Positions 17,374 through 26,279 are shown, counted from the stretch's first letter. The stretch: DNA of 64,000 nt from Alkalibacillus salilacus (GCF_030812915.1 NZ_JAUSTQ010000011.1:1-64000); one strand, 5' to 3'. A program made the numbers and translations. Notes: generated from the letters alone by a model not told the origin.

Positions 17374-18837
17374 CTACATCGATTGTTCATGAATTTGACG
17401 GACGATCTCTTTTTCTTTCTTAGGTGGGTGAAGGAACAGTGCCAAGATAAAGGCAACTGCCGCAAGTATAGTACTTCCCATAAACGCCCATTCAAACCCA
17501 ACGACTTGAGCTAACATACCAACCATTTCTGGAGAAGCACTTGCATCTGGTGTAAAGTTTTGAGCACCCATAGAGACAAGTGTCACAAGAATTGCTGTAC
17601 CAATCGCTGCGGAAATTTGTTGCATGGTATTAGCCATAGCAGACCCATGGGAATACCATTTCGATGGTAGTTGATTCAATGCAGATGTCATAACAGGCAT
17701 TAATACAAGTGATAAACCAAACATGCGAATCGCAAAAATAACCGTTAAATACGTAAATGTTGTTTCTAGTGATACTTGTGTAAACATAAATGTTGTTACA
17801 ATAACAACTCCGAGGCCAATCAAGGCTAACCACTTAGCTCCAAATTTATCAAATAAACGCCCAGTAATTGGTGACATAATTCCCAACACAATCGCACCAG
17901 GAAGAATGACCAATCCAGATTCAAGCGGGGTGAACTGCAGGACATTCTGCATGAATAAAGGCAATAATGTTTCAACCCCAATCAACGAAATAAGTACTGT
18001 CATCGTGATTACAATCGCCAATGTAAAAATCGGAAACTGGAAGACACGGAATTCGAGCATTGGTGTACCTAGAACAAGCTGTCGCCAAATAAATAAGCTA
18101 ATCACTAACATACCGCCTATAATAGCTGTGATAACAGGAGCATTCGCCCAACCAGATTCACCAGCAATACTAAATCCATAAAGGAATGATCCAAATCCGA
18201 CAGAAGACAAGATAATCGATAGAACATCAATCTTAGGCTTCCGAAGTTCAGTCACATTCTTAAGGAAGAGAATAGCAACAGTCATCGTAATCGCAACAAT
18301 CGGAAGAACGGTATAGAACAGGGAACGCCAAGTGAAATATTCCAAAAGAAACCCTGATAATGTTGGGCCAATCGCTGGTCCAAATGCTATAACGATCCCC
18401 ATCATTCCCATAGCCGTCCCGCGTCGTTCTACAGGAATTACAGCCAGTAGTACCGTCATTAATAGTGGTAGCATAATACCGGAACCTGAAGCCTGCACTA
18501 CTCGAGCTAATAGAAGGACCGGATACACAGGTGCGAGCGCTGCGATCAAAGTCCCTGTACCAAATAAGCCAATCGCCGTTAAAAATAAGGCTCTTGTTGA
18601 AAACCGATCAATTAAGAATGCTGACAAAGGAATCATGATACCATTTGTCATTAAAAAAGCTGTCGTCATCCACTGGACTTGACCTTGTGTTATATTAAAT
18701 GCCTCCTGAATGGACGGAAGCGCGGTTGCTAATAATGTTTCATTGATAATCCCCATAAAAGCACCTGTTAATAATGCCGCAATCATCAATACTTTTTGTT
18801 TCTGCGGCAAATTCCAGGAGTTTGCTGTGTCGCTCAT
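17374..18837 (-). CDS. DHA2-family MFS multidrug efflux transporter
   Basis: A 487-aa membrane protein with about 14 helices, LIDRFSTRALF in the first cytoplasmic loop and the antiporter motif region PAIGPTLSGFLLEY in helix 5, as in drug:H+ antiporters of the DHA2 group (EmrB/LmrB-like). The ATG at 18837 is chosen: it follows AAAGGAG and overlaps the TGA of the upstream tetR gene as ATGA, so the two are translationally coupled. Confidence 0.88.
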   Translation of the reverse strand: MSDTANSWNLPQKQKVLMIAALLTGAFMGIINETLLATALPSIQEAFNITQGQVQWMTTAFLMTNGIMIPLSAFLIDRFSTRALFLTAIGLFGTGTLIAALAPVYPVLLLARVVQASGSGIMLPLLMTVLLAVIPVERRGTAMGMMGIVIAFGPAIGPTLSGFLLEYFTWRSLFYTVLPIVAITMTVAILFLKNVTELRKPKIDVLSIILSSVGFGSFLYGFSIAGESGWANAPVITAIIGGMLVISLFIWRQLVLGTPMLEFRVFQFPIFTLAIVITMTVLISLIGVETLLPLFMQNVLQFTPLESGLVILPGAIVLGIMSPITGRLFDKFGAKWLALIGLGVVIVTTFMFTQVSLETTFTYLTVIFAIRMFGLSLVLMPVMTSALNQLPSKWYSHGSAMANTMQQISAAIGTAILVTLVSMGAQNFTPDASASPEMVGMLAQVVGFEWAFMGSTILAAVAFILALFLHPPKKEKEIVRQIHEQSM

Positions 18838-19706
18838 GTTAAATCTCCTTTCCTTATTTCCCATGTTGTTAATATAGATGTTATTTGTTTTTTTAGATAA
18901 GGACGTTGGGAAAGCTGTGTAAGTAAGGCATCTATTAGAAATTCCCGCGGGTTTTGTTGACCGAATTCTTCAATTAATAGGTCAATCGTCTCCAAATCCT
19001 TCTGAACAGTTGGATTAGCTTGAGGATTCGTTTGTAATTCAGAATGTATCGTCCCCAGTTCACGCTTCATATTCCCCAAAATGGACAAATGACTGTCTTC
19101 TCCGTCATGATCACTCGGCAAAACTGGAAAGATGTGGTCATCATTTGTAACGATTGCTTGCAAGCATTCAGCGATAAATTCTGCCAACGTATCTAAAGGC
19201 AAATTGTTCTTCCAGATTATTTTCATCAAATAACTGTGAATCATCCCGTCCATAACAACAGCTAAGTCGTTTAAATACTTGGTGGATTTTGATCCGAAAG
19301 CTTCAAGCAATGCATGTTTATGCCATTCTTGAAGTTTATGTTTAATATGATTCAAAGCACTTGGGATAGGACCTTTGTCGTTCGGGTGGAAATCCGTCAA
19401 TACTGCATGGAAAAAGTAATGATAATCAATCGACTTCTCCAATTCAATCGCAATTTTCTTCTTAAGTATAAGTAACGGAGAACCTTCCAGATCCTTCGTT
19501 AGGTGCTCTGCTTCCCAAAACAATTCATCATAATAGCGTTGTAATAATTCCAAAATCATGCTTTCTTTCGAATTAAAATGTTTATAAAAACCGCCTTTAG
19601 AAATACCACAGGCACTTGTTATATCCTCTACAGACGTTTCATGAAAGCTATTTTTTTGAAATAACTGCACAGCTGCATCCAGCATTTCCTCTCTTCGATT
19701 CCCCAT
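18834..19706 (-). CDS. TetR/AcrR-family transcriptional regulator
   Basis: A roughly 290-aa protein, longer than most TetR regulators. The N-terminal HTH (residues about 5-50) reads FQKNSFHETSVEDITSACG and SKGGFYKHFNSKESM. The rest is a ligand/dimer domain with an extra helical tail. The start is placed at 19706, with GGAGG 5 nt upstream. It is the first gene of an operon with the MFS exporter and likely represses it. Confidence 0.85.
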   Translation of the reverse strand: MGNRREEMLDAAVQLFQKNSFHETSVEDITSACGISKGGFYKHFNSKESMILELLQRYYDELFWEAEHLTKDLEGSPLLILKKKIAIELEKSIDYHYFFHAVLTDFHPNDKGPIPSALNHIKHKLQEWHKHALLEAFGSKSTKYLNDLAVVMDGMIHSYLMKIIWKNNLPLDTLAEFIAECLQAIVTNDDHIFPVLPSDHDGEDSHLSILGNMKRELGTIHSELQTNPQANPTVQKDLETIDLLIEEFGQQNPREFLIDALLTQLSQRPYLKKQITSILTTWEIRKGDLT

Positions 19707-19728
19707 CATAACCTCCTTTTGACCAACC

Positions 19729-19745
19729 ATTCACTAAATGTGAAT
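19729..19745 (-). promoter_or_regulatory. Operator-like dyad before tetR-MFS operon
   Basis: ATTCAC-TAAAT-GTGAAT, a perfect 6-bp-arm dyad with 5-bp spacer, lies about 25 bp before the regulator's start codon. Confidence 0.5.
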
Positions 19746-19793
19746 TAATAGTCACTCGAACATCATATCATACGAATTTGTGAGATACAATTC

Positions 19794-19836
19794 AAAAAAA
19801 CACCCATTCGTTTGATCACGAATGGGTGTCTGAAAC
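19794..19836 (-). terminator. Terminator after the SDR gene; 43-bp copy 1 of duplicated terminator
   Basis: An 11-bp stem (ACACCCATTCG with CGAATGGGTGT) is followed by seven T on the minus strand. The whole 43 bp recurs at 25245-25287 with three differences, in the same orientation. Confidence 0.9.
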
Positions 19837-19912
19837 AAAGGCGATCTCGTGGTTAAAGTACCTGTTAATTAAAGTGAACTAATTCATATCTTTCACTCTA
19901 TTTACTGATTTC

Positions 19913-20659
19913 TTACTCATCCGGTGTCCCCAGTGTCATTCCGCCGTCTACCACAATTTCTGTCCCCGTACAATACGAGCTTTCATCAGATGCAAGGAAC
20001 GCTACAGCCCGAGCAATTTCAATTGGTTGACCGATACGTCCTAAAGGTACTGAATCATAATAAGAAGGAACATGTTCACCTTGTGTAGCCATCGTTGTTT
20101 CAACACCACCTGGATGCACCATATTTACTCGAATGCCTTTTGGTCCTAACTCAATAGCTGCAGCTTTTGACATCGCAACCACTGATGCTTTTGTCGCTGC
20201 GTAAGCAGAGGATTGGCTAATTGGAGCAAAAGCAGAAATAGAGACATTATTTATAATGGATCCTTTTTGCTGCTTTTCCATTTGGGGAATAACTGCTTGC
20301 ATCCCCATGAAAACACCAAGTTGATTGGTATTAATTAGCTTTTGATAATCATCTAGGGTTGTCTCTGTAAAGGGTTTGCGTTTTAGAGCTCCAGCATTAT
20401 TCACTAACACATCAAGCTTACCAAATTTATTTATGATCTCATCAACTGCTGAGTTCCAGTCTAATTCTTTTGTTACATCTAACTGAACTGGAATGGCGTG
20501 ACTCTCTCCAATCAGACTAGCCAGTGCTTCAGCCTCACTATAGTTTCGAGCACCAACCGCAACTATAGCCCCCAATGAAGCAAGGTGTTGAGCAATAGCC
20601 TTTCCCTGCCCGCGATTAGCTCCTGTTACAAGAACCACATGGTTATTTAAATACGACAT
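19913..20659 (-). CDS. SDR-family NAD(P)-dependent oxidoreductase
   Basis: A 248-aa classical short-chain dehydrogenase: cofactor motif [12 protein letters not shown] near residue 13, NNAG, catalytic Ser in NNVSISAFA, and SAYAATKAS with the Tyr-Lys pair. The C-terminal ICTG-like [14 protein letters not shown] is typical. The substrate cannot be told. TAGGAGTGAG precedes the ATG. It appears monocistronic, ending at the duplicated terminator. Confidence 0.85.
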   Translation of the reverse strand: MSYLNNHVVLVTGANRGQGKAIAQHLASLGAIVAVGARNYSEAEALASLIGESHAIPVQLDVTKELDWNSAVDEIINKFGKLDVLVNNAGALKRKPFTETTLDDYQKLINTNQLGVFMGMQAVIPQMEKQQKGSIINNVSISAFAPISQSSAYAATKASVVAMSKAAAIELGPKGIRVNMVHPGGVETTMATQGEHVPSYYDSVPLGRIGQPIEIARAVAFLASDESSYCTGTEIVVDGGMTLGTPDE

Positions 20660-20745
20660 TTACTCACTCCTACTTTAAATCATCATATAGCGTTGATAAT
20701 AGCTTAACATCAACATTAAATAAAGCATAATTACCATGTAAGCAT

Positions 20746-20850
20746 TTAGTGGTATATAATGTTGTCAATTGGAACTACGCCTTCTTCAAGCGACTCAAAT
20801 TTATTATAATCAGCAACAAATAGGTCGATGTCATGGATGTGGTCTTTCTC
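20746..20850 (-). pseudogene. Possible remnant of a protein C-terminus
   Basis: A short open frame of 34 codons on the minus strand encodes DHIHDIDLFVADYNKFESLE and a short tail before a TAA. Its composition looks protein-coding, but an in-frame TGA precedes it and there is no start or ribosome binding site. I do not recognise the family. Confidence 0.25.
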
Positions 20851-20878
20851 TCAGATTACAAACGGTGGTTTTGAATCA

Positions 20879-21493
20879 TTAATTCATATATTTCTCAACT
20901 AACTCATAACACCTTTCCTTCGTTACATTCGCAAGCACACTGACATACTCTAAATGCTCTTGTGTACCTCCTTTATATTCCTCCGATGCTTCTAGTGCAC
21001 GTTCATCTCTAACTTCGATCCAATTCCGTTGTTCTTCTCTTAACTGATTCATTTCTTCCGAGCTTAATTGCTCCTCCAAAACACCATAAATCTCGTTCAA
21101 CAAATCATCCCACTTTTTCCATCTACTATTATCCTCTTCTTTTAAAGCATATGTGGAAGAGTCTTTTGCTTCCAGACCTTCTGCTTCTTTTTTAGTCGCC
21201 TCTAACTTTATAAGAAATTCTTCTTTTAAACTTTCTTGCGTCATACTATCAGATGTTTCTTCTTTTGAAGATCCACCACTAGATACACCCCCTGATTCAC
21301 TAGAACTATTTTCTACTTCATCTTCCTCTTTAGAGGTGGTTGGGCTTTCTTTTGCATCTAAATTAGTATTAACTTCACTGTTGTTTTGTGACTGAGCGCC
21401 TGATACATCACTTGAAGGTTCTGAAGTACCACAAGCTGCTAATACAATCAATAAAGCAATTACGACCACGTCAAGCTTTCTATTGTATGTAAT
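20879..21493 (-). CDS. LprI/DUF1311-like lipoprotein, probable ATT start
   Basis: A lipoprotein of about 204 aa: a hydrophobic signal with lipobox LAAC, a long Ser/Glu-rich disordered linker, and a C-terminal helical domain resembling the lysozyme-inhibitor LprI N-terminal family (DUF1311; DDLLNEIYGVLEEQ, EEQRNWIEVRD). The GTG at 21469 would leave the signal without a basic N-terminus and has no ribosome binding site. The in-frame ATT at 21493 lies 7 nt after a perfect AGGAGG and adds TYNRKLD. The start is therefore uncertain: ATT, or GTG at 21469. Confidence 0.65.
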   Translation of the reverse strand: MTYNRKLDVVVIALLIVLAACGTSEPSSDVSGAQSQNNSEVNTNLDAKESPTTSKEEDEVENSSSESGGVSSGGSSKEETSDSMTQESLKEEFLIKLEATKKEAEGLEAKDSSTYALKEEDNSRWKKWDDLLNEIYGVLEEQLSSEEMNQLREEQRNWIEVRDERALEASEEYKGGTQEHLEYVSVLANVTKERCYELVEKYMN

Positions 21494-21758
21494 AAATAAC
21501 CCTCCTAAGAAATGACTTTATCACTTAAGCTATAAAATCAACCTGTCTTCAAACCAAGTCTATATACAAATCGATGCTATTTGACCCATCAATCAATAGC
21601 GGAAGACACCAATACGTATACTACATAATCTTAGCACAAGGATTCCCAGGCGTATAGAACTACACTTAACTTACACCTGGATCTGTAAATACAGATGAAT
21701 AGATTGTCGTACTAAAGATTAATTTTATTATAATAGTGGACGGCGCTTAACATACAAA

Positions 21759-21798
21759 ACCCCAGTTAAAGACATTTTAATTAGTCACTAACTGGGGT
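21759..21798 (-). terminator. Hairpin downstream of the small anchored protein gene
   Basis: Arms ACCCCAGTTA (21759-21768) and TAACTGGGGT (21789-21798) pair perfectly across a 20-nt loop; only a weak T-rich run follows on the minus strand. The rest of 21494-21844 shows no gene. Confidence 0.45.
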
Positions 21799-21844
21799 AT
21801 AGTTCATTGAACTAAGTGAGAGTTTTTCCTAAAAAACAGTTTCT

Positions 21845-22231
21845 TTAATTAAGTTCTGATATTTTACCAGTACTTTTACCAACAGAATACAACCCTAGAT
21901 TTTCTTTGTTTTGGGATTCATCTTCTCCAACTACGATAAATACTTGCATAATATATTGACCCTCTTCTTGTTCCTTTTCTTCTAAGTGGACCTCAAAACC
22001 TTTAGATGTTTGATTTTGTTCATACAAATAGCTAATCAAATTCTCTACAGCCAACTCTTCAATCACATTTCCTTTGAATTTATTCTCCTCATTCGTAATA
22101 CTCTCAACATCATCATGCATTTTAATATAGATTGTTTCATCATTATTAATGTTGGATACTACTAAGAAATAAATACTTGCCATTAAAATTATGGTGATAG
22201 CTACATAAACTACATACCTTTTTTCAAGAAT
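21845..22231 (-). CDS. Small membrane-anchored hypothetical protein, probable ATT start
   Basis: I do not recognise the family. From an in-frame ATG at 22183 the protein is 112 aa, but that start cuts into a hydrophobic helix and has no ribosome binding site. Extending to the ATT at 22231 adds a basic LEKR start and completes the anchor (VVYVAITIILMASIYFLVV). GGAGG lies exactly 6 nt before it. The rest is acidic and predicted to be outside the membrane. Confidence 0.5.
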   Translation of the reverse strand: MLEKRYVVYVAITIILMASIYFLVVSNINNDETIYIKMHDDVESITNEENKFKGNVIEELAVENLISYLYEQNQTSKGFEVHLEEKEQEEGQYIMQVFIVVGEDESQNKENLGLYSVGKSTGKISELN

Positions 22232-22368
22232 TATTAACCTCCACTTTTAATTTAGAATTATTAAATTAAATTTGCATCTACAAAGGATTAAAAAACCTCA
22301 TATCAAAAAATAAAACAAAGCCTCATTAATAAAATTTCAAACTTTAATAGATATGTACTTTTTTTTCA

Positions 22369-22578
22369 TTATAGAAAACACCTTATATTTAAACAATAAT
22401 AAATGGAAAAGTCGTTTAAGTTCGGTGTTCCCTCTAATAATTCTTCAATAGTTACGGCACCAGGTTTATATCCAGTGGTAGTGGTATTTGAAGATCCAGC
22501 TCCCGCAATCGTTCCACCAGTTGCAATTATTTTAATGGTTGGCTTACTTTTCATTGTCATCCACTCTACACCCTTCAT
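22369..22578 (-). pseudogene. Truncated type II L-asparaginase fragment
   Basis: The first roughly 50 codons match the start of bacterial L-asparaginase, including the Thr of IIATGGTIAGAGSS and GAVTIEELLEGTPNLNDF. The frame then runs into unrelated A/T-rich sequence and stops at 69 aa, against more than 320 aa for the family. The second catalytic Thr-Asp region is absent, so this is a remnant. It lies directly downstream of the PLP-enzyme gene. Confidence 0.75.
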
Positions 22579-22638
22579 TCATCTAGCTGCTCATTTATTC
22601 TAGATCCATGCAAAAACATGGACCTAGGATAAGAGCGG

Positions 22639-23742
22639 TCAATTTGACTTAATTCCTGCACCACAAAGAGGTACGATTATTTTTTCTTCTGGTTCTTTCT
22701 TATATTTTAAATAGCCAGCATAGTTTGCGGCTGTTGTCACTTCAACATAAAAACCTTTATCACTAAGTTTCTCACGGGCACTCAGAATTTCATCTTCTTC
22801 AATCGTTATAAAATCACCATTAGTTTCGCGTACAGCTTCTAAAATTTGCGAGGAACGCGCCGGTGTTGCTATAGCTATCCCTTCTGCTAAAGTGCCTTTA
22901 TTCATAACAGGCTGGGCTGATAAATCCCCATTGTTAAAAGCCTCTACTAGTGGGGAACAGTTAACTGCTTGTATGGCAATAATTTTCGGCATTTTTTCGA
23001 TTAAGCCATTGGCAAGTAACTCTTTAAATCCATAGAATGCACCTAGTAAAAGCGTACCGTTACCAACAGGAATAATTAAGGTATCGGGTGTACCATTCAA
23101 TTCCTCGAAAATTTCGTAAGCATACGTTTTAGTTCCTTCATAAAAGTAAGGATTATATACATGACTTGCGTAAAAGGCTTTTTCTTCTTTTACCGCTTGT
23201 TGGGCAGCTGCTGCAATATCTTCCCGAGTCCCCTTAATTGGTTTAATCGTGGCACCATGAGATTTCACTTGTGCAATTTTCTTGGAGGACGTTTCATCTC
23301 TTAGATAAATGTCGCAAGCAATATTACAACGTGCAGCGTAGGCAGCAATGGCAGTTCCAGCATTCCCGCTACTATCCGCAATAACTTTTTTGACCCCCAG
23401 TTCTTTTGCCTTCGTCATTAAAACTGCAGCTCCTCTGTCTTTAAAGGATAAAGTAGGCATCATATAATCAACTTTTACATAAGTATTTGGTTCAAGAGAA
23501 TCTAGAACAATTAAAGGGGTTTGACCTTCTCCCATTGTTATAGACTTCCAAGTATTTGAATCCTTTTGGAATGGCATGGTTTCTAAATAACGCCATAATG
23601 AGTTCGGATAACGATTCCATGATTCCACATTTATTGTAGGAGTATCTTTTTCCAAATTTAATAAACCGCCACACGTACATTTCCATATAACGGGCGTAAT
23701 AGCATGCTTTTTCCCACAGTCATTACAAATATATTGTTCCAT
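22639..23742 (-). CDS. Threonine synthase-like PLP-dependent enzyme
   Basis: A 367-aa fold-type II PLP enzyme with an N-terminal zinc ribbon (CNDCG and CTCGG), the PLP Lys in PTLSFKDRGA, a phosphate-binding SSGNAGTAIAAYAA, and VPVGNG-like IIPVGNGTLLLG. It resembles threonine synthase, but its neighbours (RidA, a YheO-type regulator, remnants of asparaginase and a D-threonine-aldolase-like enzyme) suggest amino-acid breakdown, for example a hydroxy-amino-acid ammonia-lyase. No thrA or thrB is nearby. AAGGATGG lies 7 nt before the ATG. Confidence 0.8.
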   Translation of the reverse strand: MEQYICNDCGKKHAITPVIWKCTCGGLLNLEKDTPTINVESWNRYPNSLWRYLETMPFQKDSNTWKSITMGEGQTPLIVLDSLEPNTYVKVDYMMPTLSFKDRGAAVLMTKAKELGVKKVIADSSGNAGTAIAAYAARCNIACDIYLRDETSSKKIAQVKSHGATIKPIKGTREDIAAAAQQAVKEEKAFYASHVYNPYFYEGTKTYAYEIFEELNGTPDTLIIPVGNGTLLLGAFYGFKELLANGLIEKMPKIIAIQAVNCSPLVEAFNNGDLSAQPVMNKGTLAEGIAIATPARSSQILEAVRETNGDFITIEEDEILSAREKLSDKGFYVEVTTAANYAGYLKYKKEPEEKIIVPLCGAGIKSN

Positions 23743-23807
23743 CCTTTATCCATCCTTTAGATTTTTTATATATATTAGAATTTTTTATATGCCAGATTCA
23801 AAAAAAT

Positions 23808-24182
23808 TTATATATACGCGATGGCATCAACTTCTATTTTAAATCCAAAATGTAATTTATTTGTGGGTACCACCGTACGAGCCGGTTTATATTCTCCGAA
23901 AAATTCTTTATAAACAGTATCTACCCTATCCCATAGTTCCACATCAGGAATGTATAATGTCATACGTAATATTTGTTCTTTTTTACTTCCAGCTGCTTCT
24001 ACAATCTTTTCTATATTATTAAGTGCCTGGATTGTTTCCTCTTCAACGGAACCATATTTCCTTTCACGAGTTTCTGGATCAATAGAAAATTGTCCGGAAA
24101 CATAGACGATATCATCATGAATAGTCGCAAGTGCGTAATGACCATTAGATTTTAAATTTTCTACTTCAAAAATACTTTTCAT
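23808..24182 (-). CDS. RidA family enamine/imine deaminase
   Basis: A 124-aa RidA/YjgF protein with VYVSGQFSIDPETR, the conserved Arg in KPARTVVPT, and VDAIA at the end. RidA hydrolyses reactive enamine/imine intermediates released by PLP-dependent ammonia-lyases, which fits the PLP-enzyme gene 65 nt downstream. AAGGAGAAAACA precedes the ATG. It follows the YheO-type regulator gene by 10 nt, so the three genes form one operon. Confidence 0.9.
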   Translation of the reverse strand: MKSIFEVENLKSNGHYALATIHDDIVYVSGQFSIDPETRERKYGSVEEETIQALNNIEKIVEAAGSKKEQILRMTLYIPDVELWDRVDTVYKEFFGEYKPARTVVPTNKLHFGFKIEVDAIAYI

Positions 24183-24192
24183 TGTTTTCTCC

Positions 24193-24843
24193 TTACCTTG
24201 ATTTATTTTTTATTTCATCTAAATAGCTATAAACAGTGACCTTTGATATGCCTAATGAATCTGCAACCTTATCGATAGATCCCTTCATTGAAAAAATCCC
24301 TTTTTTATCCATGAAACGAATCAATTCTACCTTTTCATGGCGTTTCATAGCTGGATGAGCACTGTTTTGTATGATTTGATTAATTAAACTATCAACGATC
24401 TCCTCTACATTTTTAATCTCAGGACTTGGCTTCTCTTCTTTCTCTTCTACTGGAACTGCTGTTGGAAGAAATGTGTTCATAAACTGTTGCATTTGAAGTA
24501 ATGCTTCCACATCGAAATTAATACAGAAAGCACCGATCACTTTCTCTTTGAAATCGCGAATTAACGTTGTTGAAGAGCGGATCGTGCGTTTATCTTCTGT
24601 AACAAATGTATAACCGGCCAGATGATCTTCTTTAAAGTCTTTCGATTGTAATACCGTTGTCACGAGATGATCAAAGGATTGACCGACTTCTCTACTCGTT
24701 ACATGACTATTTATTGTGAATATGACAGATGCTTGGGGGTTTGTTAAATCGTGAATAACAATTTCACAATGATGTCCAAACATTTTAGCCGTTGATTTTG
24801 CTAAGGGAATGTAACTCTCCAATATTTGCTTTCTCTCTTCCAT
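24193..24843 (-). CDS. YheO/DauR-type regulator (PAS_6 plus HTH)
   Basis: A 216-aa regulator. The N-terminal part (ILESYIPLAKSTAKMFG, HCEIVIHDL) is the YheO-like PAS domain. The C-terminus carries an HTH (KGSIDKVADSLGISKVTVYS). Relatives such as DauR control amino-acid catabolic genes. The ATG at 24843 is chosen over 24966: AGAGGTAGAG precedes it, and the extra 41 residues are not like the family. It leads the operon and could also control the divergent remnant at 25093. Confidence 0.8.
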   Translation of the reverse strand: MEERKQILESYIPLAKSTAKMFGHHCEIVIHDLTNPQASVIFTINSHVTSREVGQSFDHLVTTVLQSKDFKEDHLAGYTFVTEDKRTIRSSTTLIRDFKEKVIGAFCINFDVEALLQMQQFMNTFLPTAVPVEEKEEKPSPEIKNVEEIVDSLINQIIQNSAHPAMKRHEKVELIRFMDKKGIFSMKGSIDKVADSLGISKVTVYSYLDEIKNKSR

Positions 24844-25092
24844 ATCTCTACCTCTCACCCCATGTATAATTTTCGATAAAAAAATATGTCCTACTACTTG
24901 ATAGTATAAGTGCTTCTTCTGCTTAATTACTGGGAATCGCATATAACTTCGAATTGACTTTTTCATTATAACATATAAAAAATTATATAAAGCGCCCTTT
25001 ATTTTGGTTTATATATTTTTTTTTATATAATTGAGCTTGTAAAGGGTACTGTGTCTAATTCCATTGATATTCTTGTAGGAGGAATCGATTAA

Positions 25093-25266
25093 ATGAACAT
25101 GTACGAGCTTGAAACTCCAGCCCTGCTAATCGATAAGAGAATAATGTTAGATAACCTTCACTCTATGCAAGAGTGTGCCCCAAAACATAATGTAAACTTA
25201 CGCCCACACACGAAAACCCATAAAATGCCTAAATTACTATGTATAAAAAAACACCCATTCGTTTGA
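25093..25266 (+). pseudogene. Truncated D-threonine aldolase-like (alanine racemase N-terminal) gene
   Basis: AGGAGG and ATG start a frame whose first 47 or so codons match D-threonine aldolase/D-hydroxyaspartate aldolase proteins: ELETPALLIDK and the PLP Lys region NVNLRPHTKTHKMPKLL. At about 25240 the frame enters the 43-bp terminator repeat and stops after 57 aa, against about 360-380 aa for the family. The 3' seven-eighths were deleted at the junction with the rpsI terminator. Confidence 0.75.
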
Positions 25267-25287
25267 TAACGAATAGGTGTTTGAAAC
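25245..25287 (-). terminator. Terminator of rplM-rpsI; 43-bp copy 2 of duplicated terminator
   Basis: ACACCCATTCG pairs with CGAATAGGTGT (one mismatch), followed by a T-run on the minus strand, 18 nt after rpsI. It is a direct repeat of 19794-19836. Confidence 0.9.
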
Positions 25288-25305
25288 CTTGATATATAAG
25301 GGTTT

Positions 25306-25698
25306 TTAACGCTTTGAGAACTGTGGTGAACGACGAGCGCCACGAAGACCGTATTTTTTACGTTCTTTCTCACGTGCGTCACGCGTTAGAAGTCCAGCGC
25401 GTTTTAGCGATGGGCGGTATTCAGGGTCAGCTTCTAATAGAGCGCGAGCAACGCCTAAGCGGATCGCACCAGCTTGACCTGAGAATCCACCACCATCAAC
25501 GTTGACATAAATGTCATAGTTACCTGTGTTTTCTGTCACGTCTAATGGTTGGTTAATCACACGACGTAGAGTTTCGTGTGGGAAGTATTGTTCTGCATCG
25601 ATTTTATTCACAACGACTTTACCATTACCTGGTACTAGTCGTACACGTGCTACTGAGCTTTTACGACGGCCAGTGCCGTTATATTGTACTTGTGCCAA
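25306..25698 (-). CDS. rpsI: 30S ribosomal protein S9
   Basis: A 130-aa protein of the usual length, with [12 protein letters not shown] at the start and the basic [17 protein letters not shown] tail that reaches the P-site tRNA. The start is TTG, preceded by AGGAGGG. It follows rplM by 18 nt and ends the operon at the terminator just downstream. Confidence 0.97.
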   Translation of the reverse strand: MAQVQYNGTGRRKSSVARVRLVPGNGKVVVNKIDAEQYFPHETLRRVINQPLDVTENTGNYDIYVNVDGGGFSGQAGAIRLGVARALLEADPEYRPSLKRAGLLTRDAREKERKKYGLRGARRSPQFSKR

Positions 25699-25716
25699 TT
25701 CAATTACCCTCCTTAA

Positions 25717-26154
25717 TTATCCACGAAGCTCGTAAACTTCTGGTTTTTGTGCATGATGTCTATGGTTAGCGTCACGATAGACGTGTAGCTTTTTGCCCAT
25801 TTTACGACCTAATTTGTTCTTAGGTAGCATGCCTTTGATTGCTTGTTCAAGCATTTGTTCTGGATAATTATTACGCATTTCTTCTGCGCTACGCTCTTTC
25901 AAACCACCTGGGTAGTTTGAATGACGGTAATATTTCTTATCAGTTAATTTCTTACCTGTTAACTGAATTTTGTCTGCATTAATTACGATGACATTGTCAC
26001 CTGTATCAACGTGTGGTGTGTAGCTTGGCTTATGCTTGCCACGTAGAAGTGCTGCAACTTCTGTCGATAGACGACCTAAAGTTTGGCCTTCTGCGTCAAC
26101 TACGTACCATTTACGCTCAACGTTTTGTTCGTTTGCCATAAATGTTTGGCGCAT
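25717..26154 (-). CDS. rplM: 50S ribosomal protein L13
   Basis: A 145-aa protein of normal length with the family segments [15 protein letters not shown] and [16 protein letters not shown]13 is an early-assembly 23S-binding protein. AGGAGGG precedes the ATG. It has its own promoter and a structured leader and is co-transcribed with rpsI, as in other bacilli. Confidence 0.97.
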   Translation of the reverse strand: MRQTFMANEQNVERKWYVVDAEGQTLGRLSTEVAALLRGKHKPSYTPHVDTGDNVIVINADKIQLTGKKLTDKKYYRHSNYPGGLKERSAEEMRNNYPEQMLEQAIKGMLPKNKLGRKMGKKLHVYRDANHRHHAQKPEVYELRG

Positions 26155-26246
26155 GACGGTTCCCTCCTGTTATTTCCGTTTCATTACGTTTATCTCATCA
26201 CGAATAGTTTCCGGGGCTATTACGTGGATATGATAAAATGCCATAG
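26155..26246 (-). promoter_or_regulatory. Candidate L13 autoregulatory leader
   Basis: The transcribed leader of rplM contains a hairpin, CACGTAATAG paired with CTATTCGTG around the loop CCCCGGAAA, in the place where Firmicutes carry the L13 leader motif. Identification rests on position and the stem only. Confidence 0.45.
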
Positions 26247-26251
26247 AATAT

Positions 26252-26279
26252 ATTATAATATCTATGGGTATAATGTCAA
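26252..26279 (-). promoter_or_regulatory. rplM-rpsI promoter
   Basis: Perfect -35 TTGACA (26274-26279) and perfect -10 TATAAT (26252-26257) with a 16-bp spacer on the minus strand. Confidence 0.8.

Noticed and set aside
22215-22231. Short leader peptide starting at TTG (KKGM, then stop) before the anchored protein gene
   Set aside because: It has only five codons, and the same ribosome binding site fits the in-frame ATT of a full gene better.
22603-22628. Terminator between the PLP-enzyme gene and the asparaginase remnant
   Set aside because: The stem is only about six perfect base pairs and lacks a T-run.
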